Notes: generated from the letters alone by a model not told the origin. Counted from the first letter of the stretch, positions 1-7,191 are shown. The stretch is 7,852 bases of DNA from Anderseniella sp. (GCA_013041995.1 JABDRA010000170.1:1-7852), one strand, 5' to 3'. Translations and numbers: made by a program.

Positions 1-165
1 GATGCAGTCTGCACAATGGTGGCAACAGGCGCCGGCCGCAGTTGCCGGGTGATTTCAGGCAATGCAGCCGGTGTAGACCAATTGCTGTGCTCTAGTTACT
101 TGCGGTCAGCCCGGCTAGGGTTTAGTACACGGCAATCTTTCGCATAACACACAGGGGAACGCAAA
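1..165 (+). promoter_or_regulatory. Upstream/leader region of mdh, no gene supported
   Basis: No convincing coding frame is visible on either strand; short open stretches exist but none has a plausible start, ribosome site or recognisable protein. An inverted repeat GGCAAC (21-26) / GTTGCC (41-46) could form a short GC-rich hairpin, but no T run follows it, so it is not a clear terminator for an upstream gene. A promoter for mdh is expected here because mdh leads the visible cluster. The best sigma70-like pair I can see is TTGCGG (100-105) and TTTAGT (121-126), but its spacer is only 15 bp. The promoter assignment is inference from position; the exact site is not established. Confidence 0.35.
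153..158 (+). promoter_or_regulatory. Ribosome binding site of mdh
   Basis: AGGGGA lies 7 bases before the ATG at 166. This is a good Shine-Dalgarno sequence at good spacing and fixes the mdh start. Confidence 0.8.
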
Positions 166-1128
166 ATGGCGCGCAACAAAATTGCACTGATCGGCGGTGG
201 CATGATCGGCGGAACGCTGGCCCACATGGCCGGGCTCAAGGAACTTGGTGATGTGGTGATTTTCGACATTGTCGAAGGCATGCCGCAGGGCAAGGCGCTT
301 GATCTGGCCGAGAGCTCGCCGGTTGACGGTTTCGATGTGCGCATGACCGGTGTCAATAAATATGAAGGCATCAAGGGTGCCGACGTGGTGATTGTAACCG
401 CCGGTGTACCGCGCAAGCCCGGCATGAGCCGCGACGACCTTCTGGAAATCAACCTGAAAGTGATGAGCCAGGTCGGCGCCGGCATCAAGAAATATGCCCC
501 GAAGGCATTTGTAATCTGCATCACCAACCCGCTCGACATCATGGTGTGGGCCTTGCAGAAATACTCAGGACTGCCGGCCAATATGGTGGTGGGCATGGCC
601 GGTGTGCTGGACTCAGCCCGGTTCCGGTATTTCCTGGCGGAAGAATTCAAGGTGTCGGTTGAAGACGTCACCGCCTTTGTGCTGGGCGGACACGGGGACA
701 CGATGGTGCCGCTGGTGCGCTATTCAACCGTTGCCGGCATCCCTGTGCCGGATCTGATCAAGATGAAGTGGACGACCCAGAAACAGGTCGACGCCATTGT
801 CCAGCGCACCCGTGACGGTGGCGCGGAAATCGTTGGCCTGCTCAAGACCGGGTCTGCCTATTATGCGCCTGCTGCATCGGCAATCGCCATGGCGGAAAGC
901 TTCCTGAAAGACAAAAAGCGCGTGTTGCCGTGTGCTGCTCACCTGACCGGGCAGTATGGGCTGACAGATCTCTATGTCGGTGTGCCTACGGTGATCGGTG
1001 CCGGTGGTATCGAGAGGATCGTCGAGATCAAGCTTGACCCTGCAGAAAAGGCGGAGCTGAAGAAATCCATCAGCGCGGTGCACGGCCTGATGGATGCAGC
1101 CAAGCAGATTGCACCTGATCTGGCCTGA
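166..1128 (+). CDS. mdh: Malate dehydrogenase, NAD-dependent, LDH-like type
   Basis: Oxidises malate to oxaloacetate with NAD+ in the cytoplasm, the last step of the TCA cycle. The 320-residue product matches the usual length of the lactate-dehydrogenase-like bacterial malate dehydrogenases. Visible features in order: the Rossmann glycine motif GGGMIGG (residues 10-16); Asp34 at the end of the second strand, which binds the NAD ribose; the substrate-loop arginines Arg83 and Arg89; Asn121 in ITNPLD; Asp149 and Arg152 in the catalytic helix; and the proton-relay His176 in GGHGD. Arg83 on the mobile loop is expected for malate rather than lactate specificity. The start is set by AGGGGA 7 bases upstream; the stop is TGA. 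It is followed by a 137-bp spacer before sucC, so it may be co-transcribed with the suc genes, with partial termination in between (see the stem-loop at 1138-1204). No anomalies seen. Confidence 0.97.
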   Translation: MARNKIALIGGGMIGGTLAHMAGLKELGDVVIFDIVEGMPQGKALDLAESSPVDGFDVRMTGVNKYEGIKGADVVIVTAGVPRKPGMSRDDLLEINLKVMSQVGAGIKKYAPKAFVICITNPLDIMVWALQKYSGLPANMVVGMAGVLDSARFRYFLAEEFKVSVEDVTAFVLGGHGDTMVPLVRYSTVAGIPVPDLIKMKWTTQKQVDAIVQRTRDGGAEIVGLLKTGSAYYAPAASAIAMAESFLKDKKRVLPCAAHLTGQYGLTDLYVGVPTVIGAGGIERIVEIKLDPAEKAELKKSISAVHGLMDAAKQIAPDLA

Positions 1129-1137
1129 CGACATCTT

Positions 1138-1204
1138 GGCGCAACGCCGGAACTTCTGGCACACGAAATGCCAAGGGGCTTTGCGGCGTTGCGTTTTCGT
1201 TGTT
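1138..1204 (+). terminator. Stem-loop with T-rich tail between mdh and sucC
   Basis: Bases 1140-1149 pair perfectly with 1184-1193 to give a 10-bp GC-rich stem, extendable at the base by two G-U pairs (1138-1139 with 1194-1195). The T-rich stretch TTTTCGTTGTT (1194-1204) follows at once. The 34-base loop can itself fold: TGGCA (1157-1161) pairs with TGCCA (1169-1173) around a 7-base loop. The stem plus T run resembles an intrinsic terminator, but the loop is long and the T run is broken by C and G, so it may be leaky or act as an mRNA stabiliser or processing signal. Either would separate mdh expression from the suc genes. The pairing is seen directly; the function is inferred. Confidence 0.5.
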
Positions 1205-1265
1205 CACTGGAGCCGGCAAACCTGACGCAGCTTGCGAAAAGACACTCAAACGGGACTGAAACAAA

Positions 1266-2459
1266 ATGAACATTCATGAATATCAGGCCAAGGCACTGTT
1301 GAAATCATTTGGCGTATCGGTCTCCGATGGTGTGCCGATCATGAAACCGGAAGAGGCAGAAGCCGCCGCCAAATCGCTTCCCGGGCCTGTGTGGGTGGTC
1401 AAGTCGCAGATCCATGCCGGCGGGCGTGGCAAGGGCCGCTTCAAGGAACTGGGTGCTGATGCCGCCGGTGGCGTGCGGGTGGTCAAGTCGGTCGAGGATG
1501 TGGTGAAGAACGCCTCCGAAATGCTGGGCAACACCCTGGTTACCAAGCAGACCGGCCCGGCCGGCAAGCAGGTCAACCGGCTTTACATCGAAGACGGTGC
1601 CGATATTGCGCGCGAGCTATACCTGTCCATTCTGGTGGACCGTACCGTTGGCCAGGTTGCCTTCGTGGTATCGACCGAGGGCGGCATGGACATCGAGGCC
1701 GTTGCGGAAGAAACACCTGAGAAGATCATCAATGTCGCCATTGATCCGATTGCCGGCATTACCGAGGCGGATGTTGCCAGTCTGTGTGACGGGCTGAAAC
1801 TGGACGGGGCTGCGCGCGAAGATGGCCAGACGCTGTTTCCAACCCTGTACAAGGCGCTCACCGAAACAGACATGAGCCTGCTCGAGGTCAACCCGCTGGT
1901 GGTTCTCGGCAACGGGCACCTGCGCGTGCTCGATGCCAAGGTGTCGTTCGACGGCAATGCTGAATTCCGTCATCCTGACCTGGCCGAGCTTCGGGACCTG
2001 ACCGAGGAAGATGCCAAGGAAGTCGAAGCGTCTAAATACGACCTCGCCTATATTGCGCTGGATGGGGACATTGGCTGCATGGTGAACGGCGCAGGCCTTG
2101 CCATGGCGACCATGGATATTATCAAGCTTTATGGCGCATCGCCTGCCAACTTCCTGGATGTGGGCGGCGGGGCCACCACTGAAAAGGTAACGGCTGCCTT
2201 CAAGATCATTACCTCAGACCCGCAGGTGAAGGGTATTCTGGTCAATATTTTCGGTGGCATCATGCGCTGCGACGTGATTGCCGAAGGTGTCGTCACCGCG
2301 GTCAAGGAAGTCGGGTTGCAGGTGCCGCTGGTTGTCCGGCTGGAAGGCACCAATGTGGAGAAGGGCAAAGATATCATCAACCAGAGCGGGTTGAATGTCA
2401 TTGCCGCTGATGACCTGGACGATGCCGCCCAGAAGATCGTCAAGGCGGTGAAGGGTTGA
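1266..2459 (+). CDS. sucC: Succinyl-CoA synthetase (ADP/GDP-forming), beta subunit
   Basis: Beta subunit of cytoplasmic succinyl-CoA ligase, which couples succinyl-CoA cleavage to nucleotide triphosphate formation together with SucD. The product is 397 residues, normal for the family (about 390-400). The N-terminal ATP-grasp domain (about 1-240) starts with the family signature MNIHEYQAK, has Lys46 and the nucleotide loop GGRGKG (52-57), and includes Glu207 and Asn209 in LLEVNP and the metal ligand Asp223. The C-terminal CoA-ligase domain has the succinate and phosphate loop NIFGGI (327-332). ADP versus GDP preference cannot be read safely from the sequence. The start is the ATG at 1266, with a weak GGGA (1252-1255) 10 bases upstream; the N-terminus matches the family exactly. 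Oddly, it is followed not by sucD but by a gene for an exported protein, which begins within a few bases of this stop. Confidence 0.97.
   Translation: MNIHEYQAKALLKSFGVSVSDGVPIMKPEEAEAAAKSLPGPVWVVKSQIHAGGRGKGRFKELGADAAGGVRVVKSVEDVVKNASEMLGNTLVTKQTGPAGKQVNRLYIEDGADIARELYLSILVDRTVGQVAFVVSTEGGMDIEAVAEETPEKIINVAIDPIAGITEADVASLCDGLKLDGAAREDGQTLFPTLYKALTETDMSLLEVNPLVVLGNGHLRVLDAKVSFDGNAEFRHPDLAELRDLTEEDAKEVEASKYDLAYIALDGDIGCMVNGAGLAMATMDIIKLYGASPANFLDVGGGATTEKVTAAFKIITSDPQVKGILVNIFGGIMRCDVIAEGVVTAVKEVGLQVPLVVRLEGTNVEKGKDIINQSGLNVIAADDLDDAAQKIVKAVKG
2451..2455 (+). promoter_or_regulatory. Likely ribosome binding site inside the end of sucC
   Basis: AAGGG lies within the last codons of sucC, 12 bases before the ATG at 2468. 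It favours that ATG over the TTG at 2456, which it directly abuts and therefore cannot serve. The spacing is slightly long, and translation is probably coupled to termination of sucC. Confidence 0.45.
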
Positions 2460-2467
2460 TCGGCAAT

Positions 2468-3064
2468 ATGACATTCAAGCCTGGCAGCTTTGCACTGAGC
2501 GCCGCCGTGGGCGTGCTCGTAATGCAGGCGGCGTTTTCAGAGGCGCGTGCACAGGGTCCGGTTGATGACGAGGCCGACCCGGTTTTTGTATTCAACAAGG
2601 TCTGTTATTCACAGGTGCCGTCGATCGGTGCCATTAGCGATATGGCAACCAGGCTGGCATGGCAGGCACTGGAGAAATCCGACCTGAAACCGTTTTCGCC
2701 TGACCCGAACCCCGAAGTGCTGCAGGGCTGGGATGTCCAGGTTGGCAAGAAGTTCTTCCGGCTGGGCGTGGTGCGCACAGCGGTCAGCGACAAGTTCAAG
2801 CAGACATTTCCCGACTTCGCTGATGGCACTGCAACGTCGTGCACGCTTGTGCTTGATGGCGGCAGTGATGCTGCAAAAGTGTCTGAAGGCATGCAGAAGC
2901 TGGCCGGCAAGGACCCTGCCAGCAAGGACGTGCCTGACGGTGAATTCCGAACTACGACGTGGGCCGGCGGAAACGAAAACTACAAGGTGTTCCTGATTTC
3001 CAAGGCAGCAGCGGCCGGTGAAACCGGTTTGTTGAACGTGACGATTTTGGCAAAGGCAAAGTAG
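2468..3064 (+). CDS. Small exported protein of unknown function, between sucC and sucD
   Basis: I do not recognise the family. From the ATG at 2468 the product is 198 residues. Residues 1-28 look like a Sec signal peptide: Lys4, a hydrophobic core of about residues 8-23 (FALSAAVGVLVMQAAF), and a signal-peptidase-I-type site ARA before Gln29. There is no Cys next to the site, so it is not a lipoprotein. The mature part (about 170 residues) is soluble-looking, with no further membrane segment. It has exactly two cysteines, Cys46 and Cys125, which could form one disulfide in the periplasm. The C-terminal half has alternating hydrophobic stretches (TSCTLVLDGG, YKVFLISK, GLLNVTILAK) suggesting beta strands. 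An in-frame TTG at 2456 overlaps the sucC stop by 4 bases and would add four residues; the ATG is preferred because of the AAGGG site upstream. Codon usage looks like that of the neighbours, so there is no sign of recent transfer. Co-transcription with sucCD is likely, but a periplasmic protein cannot be a direct partner of the cytoplasmic enzyme. Confidence 0.8.
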   Translation: MTFKPGSFALSAAVGVLVMQAAFSEARAQGPVDDEADPVFVFNKVCYSQVPSIGAISDMATRLAWQALEKSDLKPFSPDPNPEVLQGWDVQVGKKFFRLGVVRTAVSDKFKQTFPDFADGTATSCTLVLDGGSDAAKVSEGMQKLAGKDPASKDVPDGEFRTTTWAGGNENYKVFLISKAAAAGETGLLNVTILAKAK

Positions 3065-3106
3065 GGTCTGTAACCCTTGTGCCCGGTGCTTCTGCTTTGA
3101 AGTGCC
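3063..3106 (+). other. Two tandem hairpins between the exported-protein gene and sucD
   Basis: AGGGT (3063-3067) pairs with ACCCT (3073-3077) around a 5-base loop; this hairpin overlaps the stop codon of the upstream gene. A second, stronger hairpin pairs 3085-3092 with 3099-3106 over 8 bp, including two G-U pairs, with a 6-base loop. It ends 23 bases before the sucD start. Neither is followed by a T run, so they are not intrinsic terminators. They may stabilise or punctuate the mRNA; this is inference. Confidence 0.35.
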
Positions 3107-3129
3107 AAACGACAGAAAGAAGTGAAGCG

Positions 3130-4032
3130 ATGTCCATTCTTATCGACAAGACCACCAAAGTCCTCGTGCAGGGCCTGACCGGCAAGACCGGTACGTTCCA
3201 TACCGAACAGGCGCTGGCCTATCATGGTACGCAGATGGTGGGCGGGATCCATCCGAAAAAGGGTGGTGAGACATGGACGGGCCAGGGCGGCGAGACGCTG
3301 CCGGTTTTTGCAAGCGTGGCAGAGGGCAAGCAGGCAACCGGTGCCGATGCGTCGGTTGTGTACGTGCCGCCGGCAGGTGCAGGTGCCGCGATCATCGAGG
3401 CAATCGACGCTGAAATACCGCTCATCGTGTGCATCACCGAAGGTGTGCCGGTCATGGATATGGTGAAAGTGAAAGCGCGGCTCGCGAAATCGAATTCACG
3501 CCTTGTCGGACCCAATTGTCCCGGGATTCTGACCCCTGATGAGTGCAAGATCGGCATCATGCCCGGCAACATCTTTTCCAAGGGATCTGTCGGTGTGGTG
3601 TCGCGCTCGGGCACGCTGACTTACGAAGCTGTATTCCAGACAACAAACGAGGGGCTGGGCCAGACGACGGCGGTCGGCATTGGCGGCGATCCGGTGAAGG
3701 GCACAGAGTTCATTGACGTGCTTGAGATGTTCCTGGCTGATGATGAAACCAAATCGATTATCATGATCGGTGAGATTGGCGGTTCGGCGGAAGAAGATGC
3801 CGCCCAGTTCATTGCGGATGAGGCGAAGAAGGGCCGGGCAAAACCGGTCGCAGGCTTCATTGCCGGCCGTACCGCGCCACCCGGCCGCACCATGGGTCAT
3901 GCGGGTGCTGTGATCTCCGGCGGCAAGGGCGGAGCCGAAGACAAGATCGAGGCAATGCGCACCGCAGGTATCGCTATTGCAGATTCCCCGGCCACGTTAG
4001 GCAAAACACTCGCTCAGCGGTTGAAAGCCTAG
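3130..4032 (+). CDS. sucD: Succinyl-CoA synthetase (ADP/GDP-forming), alpha subunit
   Basis: Alpha subunit of succinyl-CoA ligase; it binds CoA and carries the phosphohistidine intermediate. The product is 300 residues, close to the family norm of about 290-300. The N-terminal CoA-binding Rossmann domain (about 1-130) carries VQGLTGKTGTFH (13-24). PNCPG (128-132) and SRSGTLTYE (158-166) are typical. The C-terminal ligase domain contains GEIGG with Glu215 and the catalytic His257 in GRTMGHAGA. The ATG at 3130 begins the standard N-terminus MSILIDK. The frame stays open upstream to a GTG at 3079, but those residues resemble no SucD and overlap the spacer hairpins. The ribosome site is weak (purine-rich GAAGTGAAG just upstream). 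The stop is TAG. It is separated from its partner gene sucC by about 670 bp holding the exported-protein gene. Confidence 0.97.
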   Translation: MSILIDKTTKVLVQGLTGKTGTFHTEQALAYHGTQMVGGIHPKKGGETWTGQGGETLPVFASVAEGKQATGADASVVYVPPAGAGAAIIEAIDAEIPLIVCITEGVPVMDMVKVKARLAKSNSRLVGPNCPGILTPDECKIGIMPGNIFSKGSVGVVSRSGTLTYEAVFQTTNEGLGQTTAVGIGGDPVKGTEFIDVLEMFLADDETKSIIMIGEIGGSAEEDAAQFIADEAKKGRAKPVAGFIAGRTAPPGRTMGHAGAVISGGKGGAEDKIEAMRTAGIAIADSPATLGKTLAQRLKA

Positions 4033-4053
4033 CAAAAAGGGCTATGTTGACTC

Positions 4054-4121
4054 GGCGTGGGGTGTTTTCAGTTCACGCCAAGGCAAACTCATAAAGGCTC
4101 ACTGCAGGTTTTACCCCGCAG
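4054..4121 (+). promoter_or_regulatory. Structured sucD-sucA spacer with alternative RNA folds
   Basis: Fold A has two hairpins. In the first, 4054-4059 (GGCGTG) pairs with 4074-4079 (CACGCC), extendable by two G-U pairs. In the second, 4102-4105 (CTGC) pairs with 4118-4121 (GCAG), continued by 4107-4108 with 4115-4116 after a mismatch. Fold B is one long-range helix, 4057-4064 with 4112-4119, of eight pairs including two G-U pairs, built on GGGGT/ACCCC. Fold B uses bases from both hairpins and so excludes them. The sucA ribosome site (4125-4128) stays outside both. The pairing is seen directly; any regulatory role is inference. Confidence 0.3.
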
Positions 4122-4124
4122 AGT

Positions 4125-4128
4125 AGGT
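4125..4128 (+). promoter_or_regulatory. Weak, close ribosome binding site of sucA
   Basis: AGGT lies only 3 bases before the ATG at 4132. It is short and close, so initiation may be moderate or helped by coupling. It still supports the ATG over the upstream in-frame GTG at 4057, which lies within the first spacer hairpin. Confidence 0.4.
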
Positions 4129-4131
4129 AAC

Positions 4132-7098
4132 ATGGCCAAGACAGATGCGAACGACGTGTTCGAACAAACGTCATTCCTTTACGGCGGCAACGCCCAATTC
4201 ATCGAACAACTTCAAGCTGCTTATGAGCGCGACCCGAATTCGGTAGACCCCGGCTGGCAGGACTTTTTCGCCAATCTCGGAGATGATCCGGCAGATGTTG
4301 CCGCAAAAGCTGATGGCCCGAGCTGGACTCGATCAGACTGGCCGCAACCGCTCAACGGCGAAATGGTGTCAGTGCTGGATGGCGACTGGCCTGCTGTCGA
4401 ACAGTCGATTGGCGGCAAACTGGCCGGAAAAGCCGCCAAATCAGGTGAAAGCTCCGATCTGGAAAGCCTGCGAAAGGCTACACTGGACTCCGTTCGTGCC
4501 CTGATGATGATCCGCGCTTACCGTATGCGCGGACATCTGATTGCAGATCTTGATCCGCTGAACCTGCGTGAAAAACAACCACATCCCGAGCTTGATCCTG
4601 CGTCATATGGCTTTGGGCCTGAAGATCTCGATCGCGAAATCTTCATTGATAATGTACTGGGCCTGGAACGTGCCACCATCAACCAGATCATCGACATTCT
4701 GAAGTCGACCTATTGCTCGACTATGGCTGTCGAGTTCATGCACATGTCCGATCCGCGCCACAAGGCATGGTTGCAGGAGCGCATTGAAGGTCCCGGCAAA
4801 TCCATCGAGTTTACGGTTCACGGCAAGAAAGCCATTCTCAACAAGCTCATCGAGGCAGAAGGCTTTGAAGCCTATCTCAATGTGAAATACACCGGCACCA
4901 AGCGGTTTGGCCTGGACGGCGGTGAATCAATCGTGCCGGCGCTGGAGCAGATCATCAAGCGCGGCGGCAATATGGGCGTCAGTGAGATTGTGCTGGGCAT
5001 GGCGCACCGCGGCCGGCTGAACGTGCTGGCCAATGTGATGGGCAAGCCGTACACGGCCATCTTCCACGAGTTCAAGGGTGGCTCATCCACGCCTGAAGAA
5101 GTCGAAGGATCCGGTGATGTGAAATATCATCTGGGGTCGTCGTCAGATCGGGAATTCGATAACAACAAGGTGCATTTGTCGCTGACCGCCAATCCGTCTC
5201 ATCTCGAGATCGTGGATCCGGTCGTGCTGGGCAAGGCACGCGCCAAGCAGGACCAGCTTGGCAGGGACCGCTCCAAGGTCATGCCGCTGCTGATCCACGG
5301 CGATGCGGCATTTGCAGGCCAGGGCGTGGTGGCGGAATGTTTCGGCCTGTCGGGCCTGAAGGGCCACCGCTCAGGCGGATCCATTCACTTCATCATCAAC
5401 AACCAGATCGGCTTCACCACCAGCCCGATACTGGCGCGGTCGTCTCCTTATCCGTCCGACGTGGCCAAGATGATCGAGGCACCGATTTTCCATGTGAACG
5501 GCGATGATCCCGAAGCGGTCGTCTATGCCGCCAAAATCGCTACAGAGTTCCGCCAGACCTTCGGACATCCAGTTGTCCTCGACATGTTCTGCTATCGCCG
5601 TTTCGGTCATAACGAGGCAGACGAGCCGGCCTTTACCCAGCCTGTCATGTACCGCCGGATTTCAAAGCACACGCCGGTGGCGCAGATTTACGCCCAGCGA
5701 CTGATCGATGAAGGATCGATGAGCGAGGCTGATTACACGGAAATGAAAACCGCTTTCCGCAGCAGGCTGGAAGATGATTTCGAAGCCGCTGATAACTACA
5801 AGCCCAACAAGGCCGACTGGCTGGACGGGCGCTGGTCAGGGCTGAAGACCACCAAGATAGATGATGATCCGCGCAAGGGTAAAACCGGGGTCGATGTCAA
5901 GAAGCTGAAGAAGCTCGGTGAGCAGATGTACACTGTTCCCGACGACTTCAATATTCACCGGACCCTGAAGCGGGTGATCGACGCCCGCCTGAAGGTAATC
6001 AAGTCCGGCGTTGGTCTGGACTGGGCGACGGCTGAATCACTGGCATTTGCCACATTGCTCGAAGACGGCAGCAGGGTCAGGTTGTCCGGGCAGGATGTGG
6101 AGCGTGGCACGTTCTCGCAACGCCATGCCGTGTGGATCGACCAGCAAACCGAGCGCCGTTATTCGCCTTTGAAACATTTAAGCGGCGAGAAAACCAACGA
6201 CTTCGAGATCATCAACTCCATGCTGTCGGAAGAGGCAGTGCTCGGGTTTGAGTACGGTTATACGCTGGCGGAACCGAGCACGCTGGTATTGTGGGAAGCC
6301 CAGTTTGGCGATTTTGCCAATGGTGCGCAGGTTATTTTCGACCAGTTCCTGTCGTCCGGTGAGCGCAAATGGCTGCGCATGTCGGGTCTCGTCTGCCTGC
6401 TGCCGCACGGCTATGAGGGCCAGGGACCGGAGCACTCTTCGGCACGGCTTGAACGCTTTCTGCAGATGTGTGCCGAAGACAACATGCAGGTGGCGAATTG
6501 CACGACGCCTGCCAACTATTTCCATATTCTGCGCCGCCAGATGCATCGGGATTTCCGCAAGCCGCTTATCCTGATGACGCCAAAATCGCTGTTGCGTCAC
6601 AAGAAGTGCGTGTCATCGCTGGAGGAAATGGGGCCCGACTCGTCGTTCCACCGGGTGTTGTGGGATGATGCGGAATGCAACAAGGATTCACCTGTCAAGC
6701 TGGTGAAGGACGAGAAGATCCGTCGCGTCGTCCTGTGCACCGGCAAGGTTTATTATGACCTGCATGAAGAACGCGAGAAGCGCGGCCTGAATGATATTTA
6801 CCTGATGCGTATTGAGCAGTTGTATCCGTTTCCGGCGAAAGCGCTGGTGAATGAACTGTCCCGCTTCAAGGACGCCGAGATTGTGTGGTGTCAGGAAGAA
6901 CCACAGAACATGGGATCGTGGACATTCATACAGCCTTACATGGAATGGGTTCTGAACCGGATTGAAGCAAAGCATCGCCGGCCGATCTATGCAGGCAGGC
7001 CTGCGTCAGCCTCTACGGCGACCGGGTTGATGAGCCGCCATCTGAAAGAGCTGGCTGCATTCCTTGAAACGGCGCTTGGTAACGGAAAAGTGGGTTAG
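4132..7098 (+). CDS. sucA: 2-oxoglutarate dehydrogenase, E1 component (thiamine diphosphate-dependent)
   Basis: Decarboxylates 2-oxoglutarate and transfers the succinyl group to the lipoyl arm of SucB. The product is 988 residues, in the usual range for alphaproteobacterial E1o and longer than the roughly 930 of E. coli. An N-terminal E2/E3-binding-type segment starts FEQTSFLYGGNAQFIEQL (10-27). The thiamine-diphosphate domain (about 235-555) shows GMAHRGRLNVL with His292, LTANPSHLE, HGDAAFAGQG with the metal ligand Asp391, INNQ with Asn424, and GHNEADEP around His493. The pyrimidine-binding domain (about 630-820) has SGQDVERGTFSQRH from residue 652 and GQGPEHSSAR around 765-774. The C-terminal domain has EEPQNMGSW. 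Asp391 and Asn424 sit almost exactly where the E. coli magnesium ligands lie. The start is the ATG at 4132, giving the family N-terminus MAKTDAND; a longer in-frame GTG at 4057 is less likely. Intact; the stop is TAG, 101 bp before sucB. Confidence 0.97.
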   Translation: MAKTDANDVFEQTSFLYGGNAQFIEQLQAAYERDPNSVDPGWQDFFANLGDDPADVAAKADGPSWTRSDWPQPLNGEMVSVLDGDWPAVEQSIGGKLAGKAAKSGESSDLESLRKATLDSVRALMMIRAYRMRGHLIADLDPLNLREKQPHPELDPASYGFGPEDLDREIFIDNVLGLERATINQIIDILKSTYCSTMAVEFMHMSDPRHKAWLQERIEGPGKSIEFTVHGKKAILNKLIEAEGFEAYLNVKYTGTKRFGLDGGESIVPALEQIIKRGGNMGVSEIVLGMAHRGRLNVLANVMGKPYTAIFHEFKGGSSTPEEVEGSGDVKYHLGSSSDREFDNNKVHLSLTANPSHLEIVDPVVLGKARAKQDQLGRDRSKVMPLLIHGDAAFAGQGVVAECFGLSGLKGHRSGGSIHFIINNQIGFTTSPILARSSPYPSDVAKMIEAPIFHVNGDDPEAVVYAAKIATEFRQTFGHPVVLDMFCYRRFGHNEADEPAFTQPVMYRRISKHTPVAQIYAQRLIDEGSMSEADYTEMKTAFRSRLEDDFEAADNYKPNKADWLDGRWSGLKTTKIDDDPRKGKTGVDVKKLKKLGEQMYTVPDDFNIHRTLKRVIDARLKVIKSGVGLDWATAESLAFATLLEDGSRVRLSGQDVERGTFSQRHAVWIDQQTERRYSPLKHLSGEKTNDFEIINSMLSEEAVLGFEYGYTLAEPSTLVLWEAQFGDFANGAQVIFDQFLSSGERKWLRMSGLVCLLPHGYEGQGPEHSSARLERFLQMCAEDNMQVANCTTPANYFHILRRQMHRDFRKPLILMTPKSLLRHKKCVSSLEEMGPDSSFHRVLWDDAECNKDSPVKLVKDEKIRRVVLCTGKVYYDLHEEREKRGLNDIYLMRIEQLYPFPAKALVNELSRFKDAEIVWCQEEPQNMGSWTFIQPYMEWVLNRIEAKHRRPIYAGRPASASTATGLMSRHLKELAAFLETALGNGKVG

Positions 7099-7186
7099 GG
7101 CGAATTCTGACGACATTGATCTCCCTGACAGTTTGGTTTTGTATCTTTGTTGTAGCCCTGTTCTGACCGGGTAGCAGCAGTCTTTA

Positions 7187-7191
7187 AAGGA
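7187..7191 (+). promoter_or_regulatory. Ribosome binding site of sucB
   Basis: AAGGA lies 8 bases before the ATG at 7200 and fixes the sucB start. It is the strongest such site among the suc genes in this window. Confidence 0.75.

Noticed and set aside
21..46. GC-rich inverted repeat GGCAAC / GTTGCC as a terminator of an upstream gene
   Set aside because: The stem is only 6 bp and no T run follows on either side; no upstream gene end is visible to need it.
1..148. Open frame from the left edge to the TAA at 146-148 as the end of an upstream gene
   Set aside because: Its translation shows no recognisable motif, and the stop lies just before the mdh ribosome site; an open run of this length is common in GC-rich DNA.
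96..701. Long open frame on the minus strand across mdh (201 codons)
   Set aside because: It is antisense to a clear malate dehydrogenase gene, its translation is low-complexity (Ser, Pro, Thr-rich), and it arises from GC-rich codon structure. The same applies to the other antisense frames over sucC, sucD, sucA and sucB.
3079..3129. In-frame N-terminal extension of sucD from a GTG
   Set aside because: The 17 extra residues resemble no SucD, and the frame passes through the spacer hairpins; the ATG at 3130 gives the standard family start.
4057..4131. In-frame N-terminal extension of sucA from a GTG
   Set aside because: The 25 extra residues do not look like any E1 N-terminus and fall in the structured spacer; the ATG at 4132 gives a normal start and has its own AGGT.
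7116..7145. Possible promoter before sucB (TTGATC at 7116-7121 plus a weak -10 near 7139-7145)
   Set aside because: The -10 candidates match the consensus at only about half their positions, and sucB follows sucA closely enough to be read from the same message.
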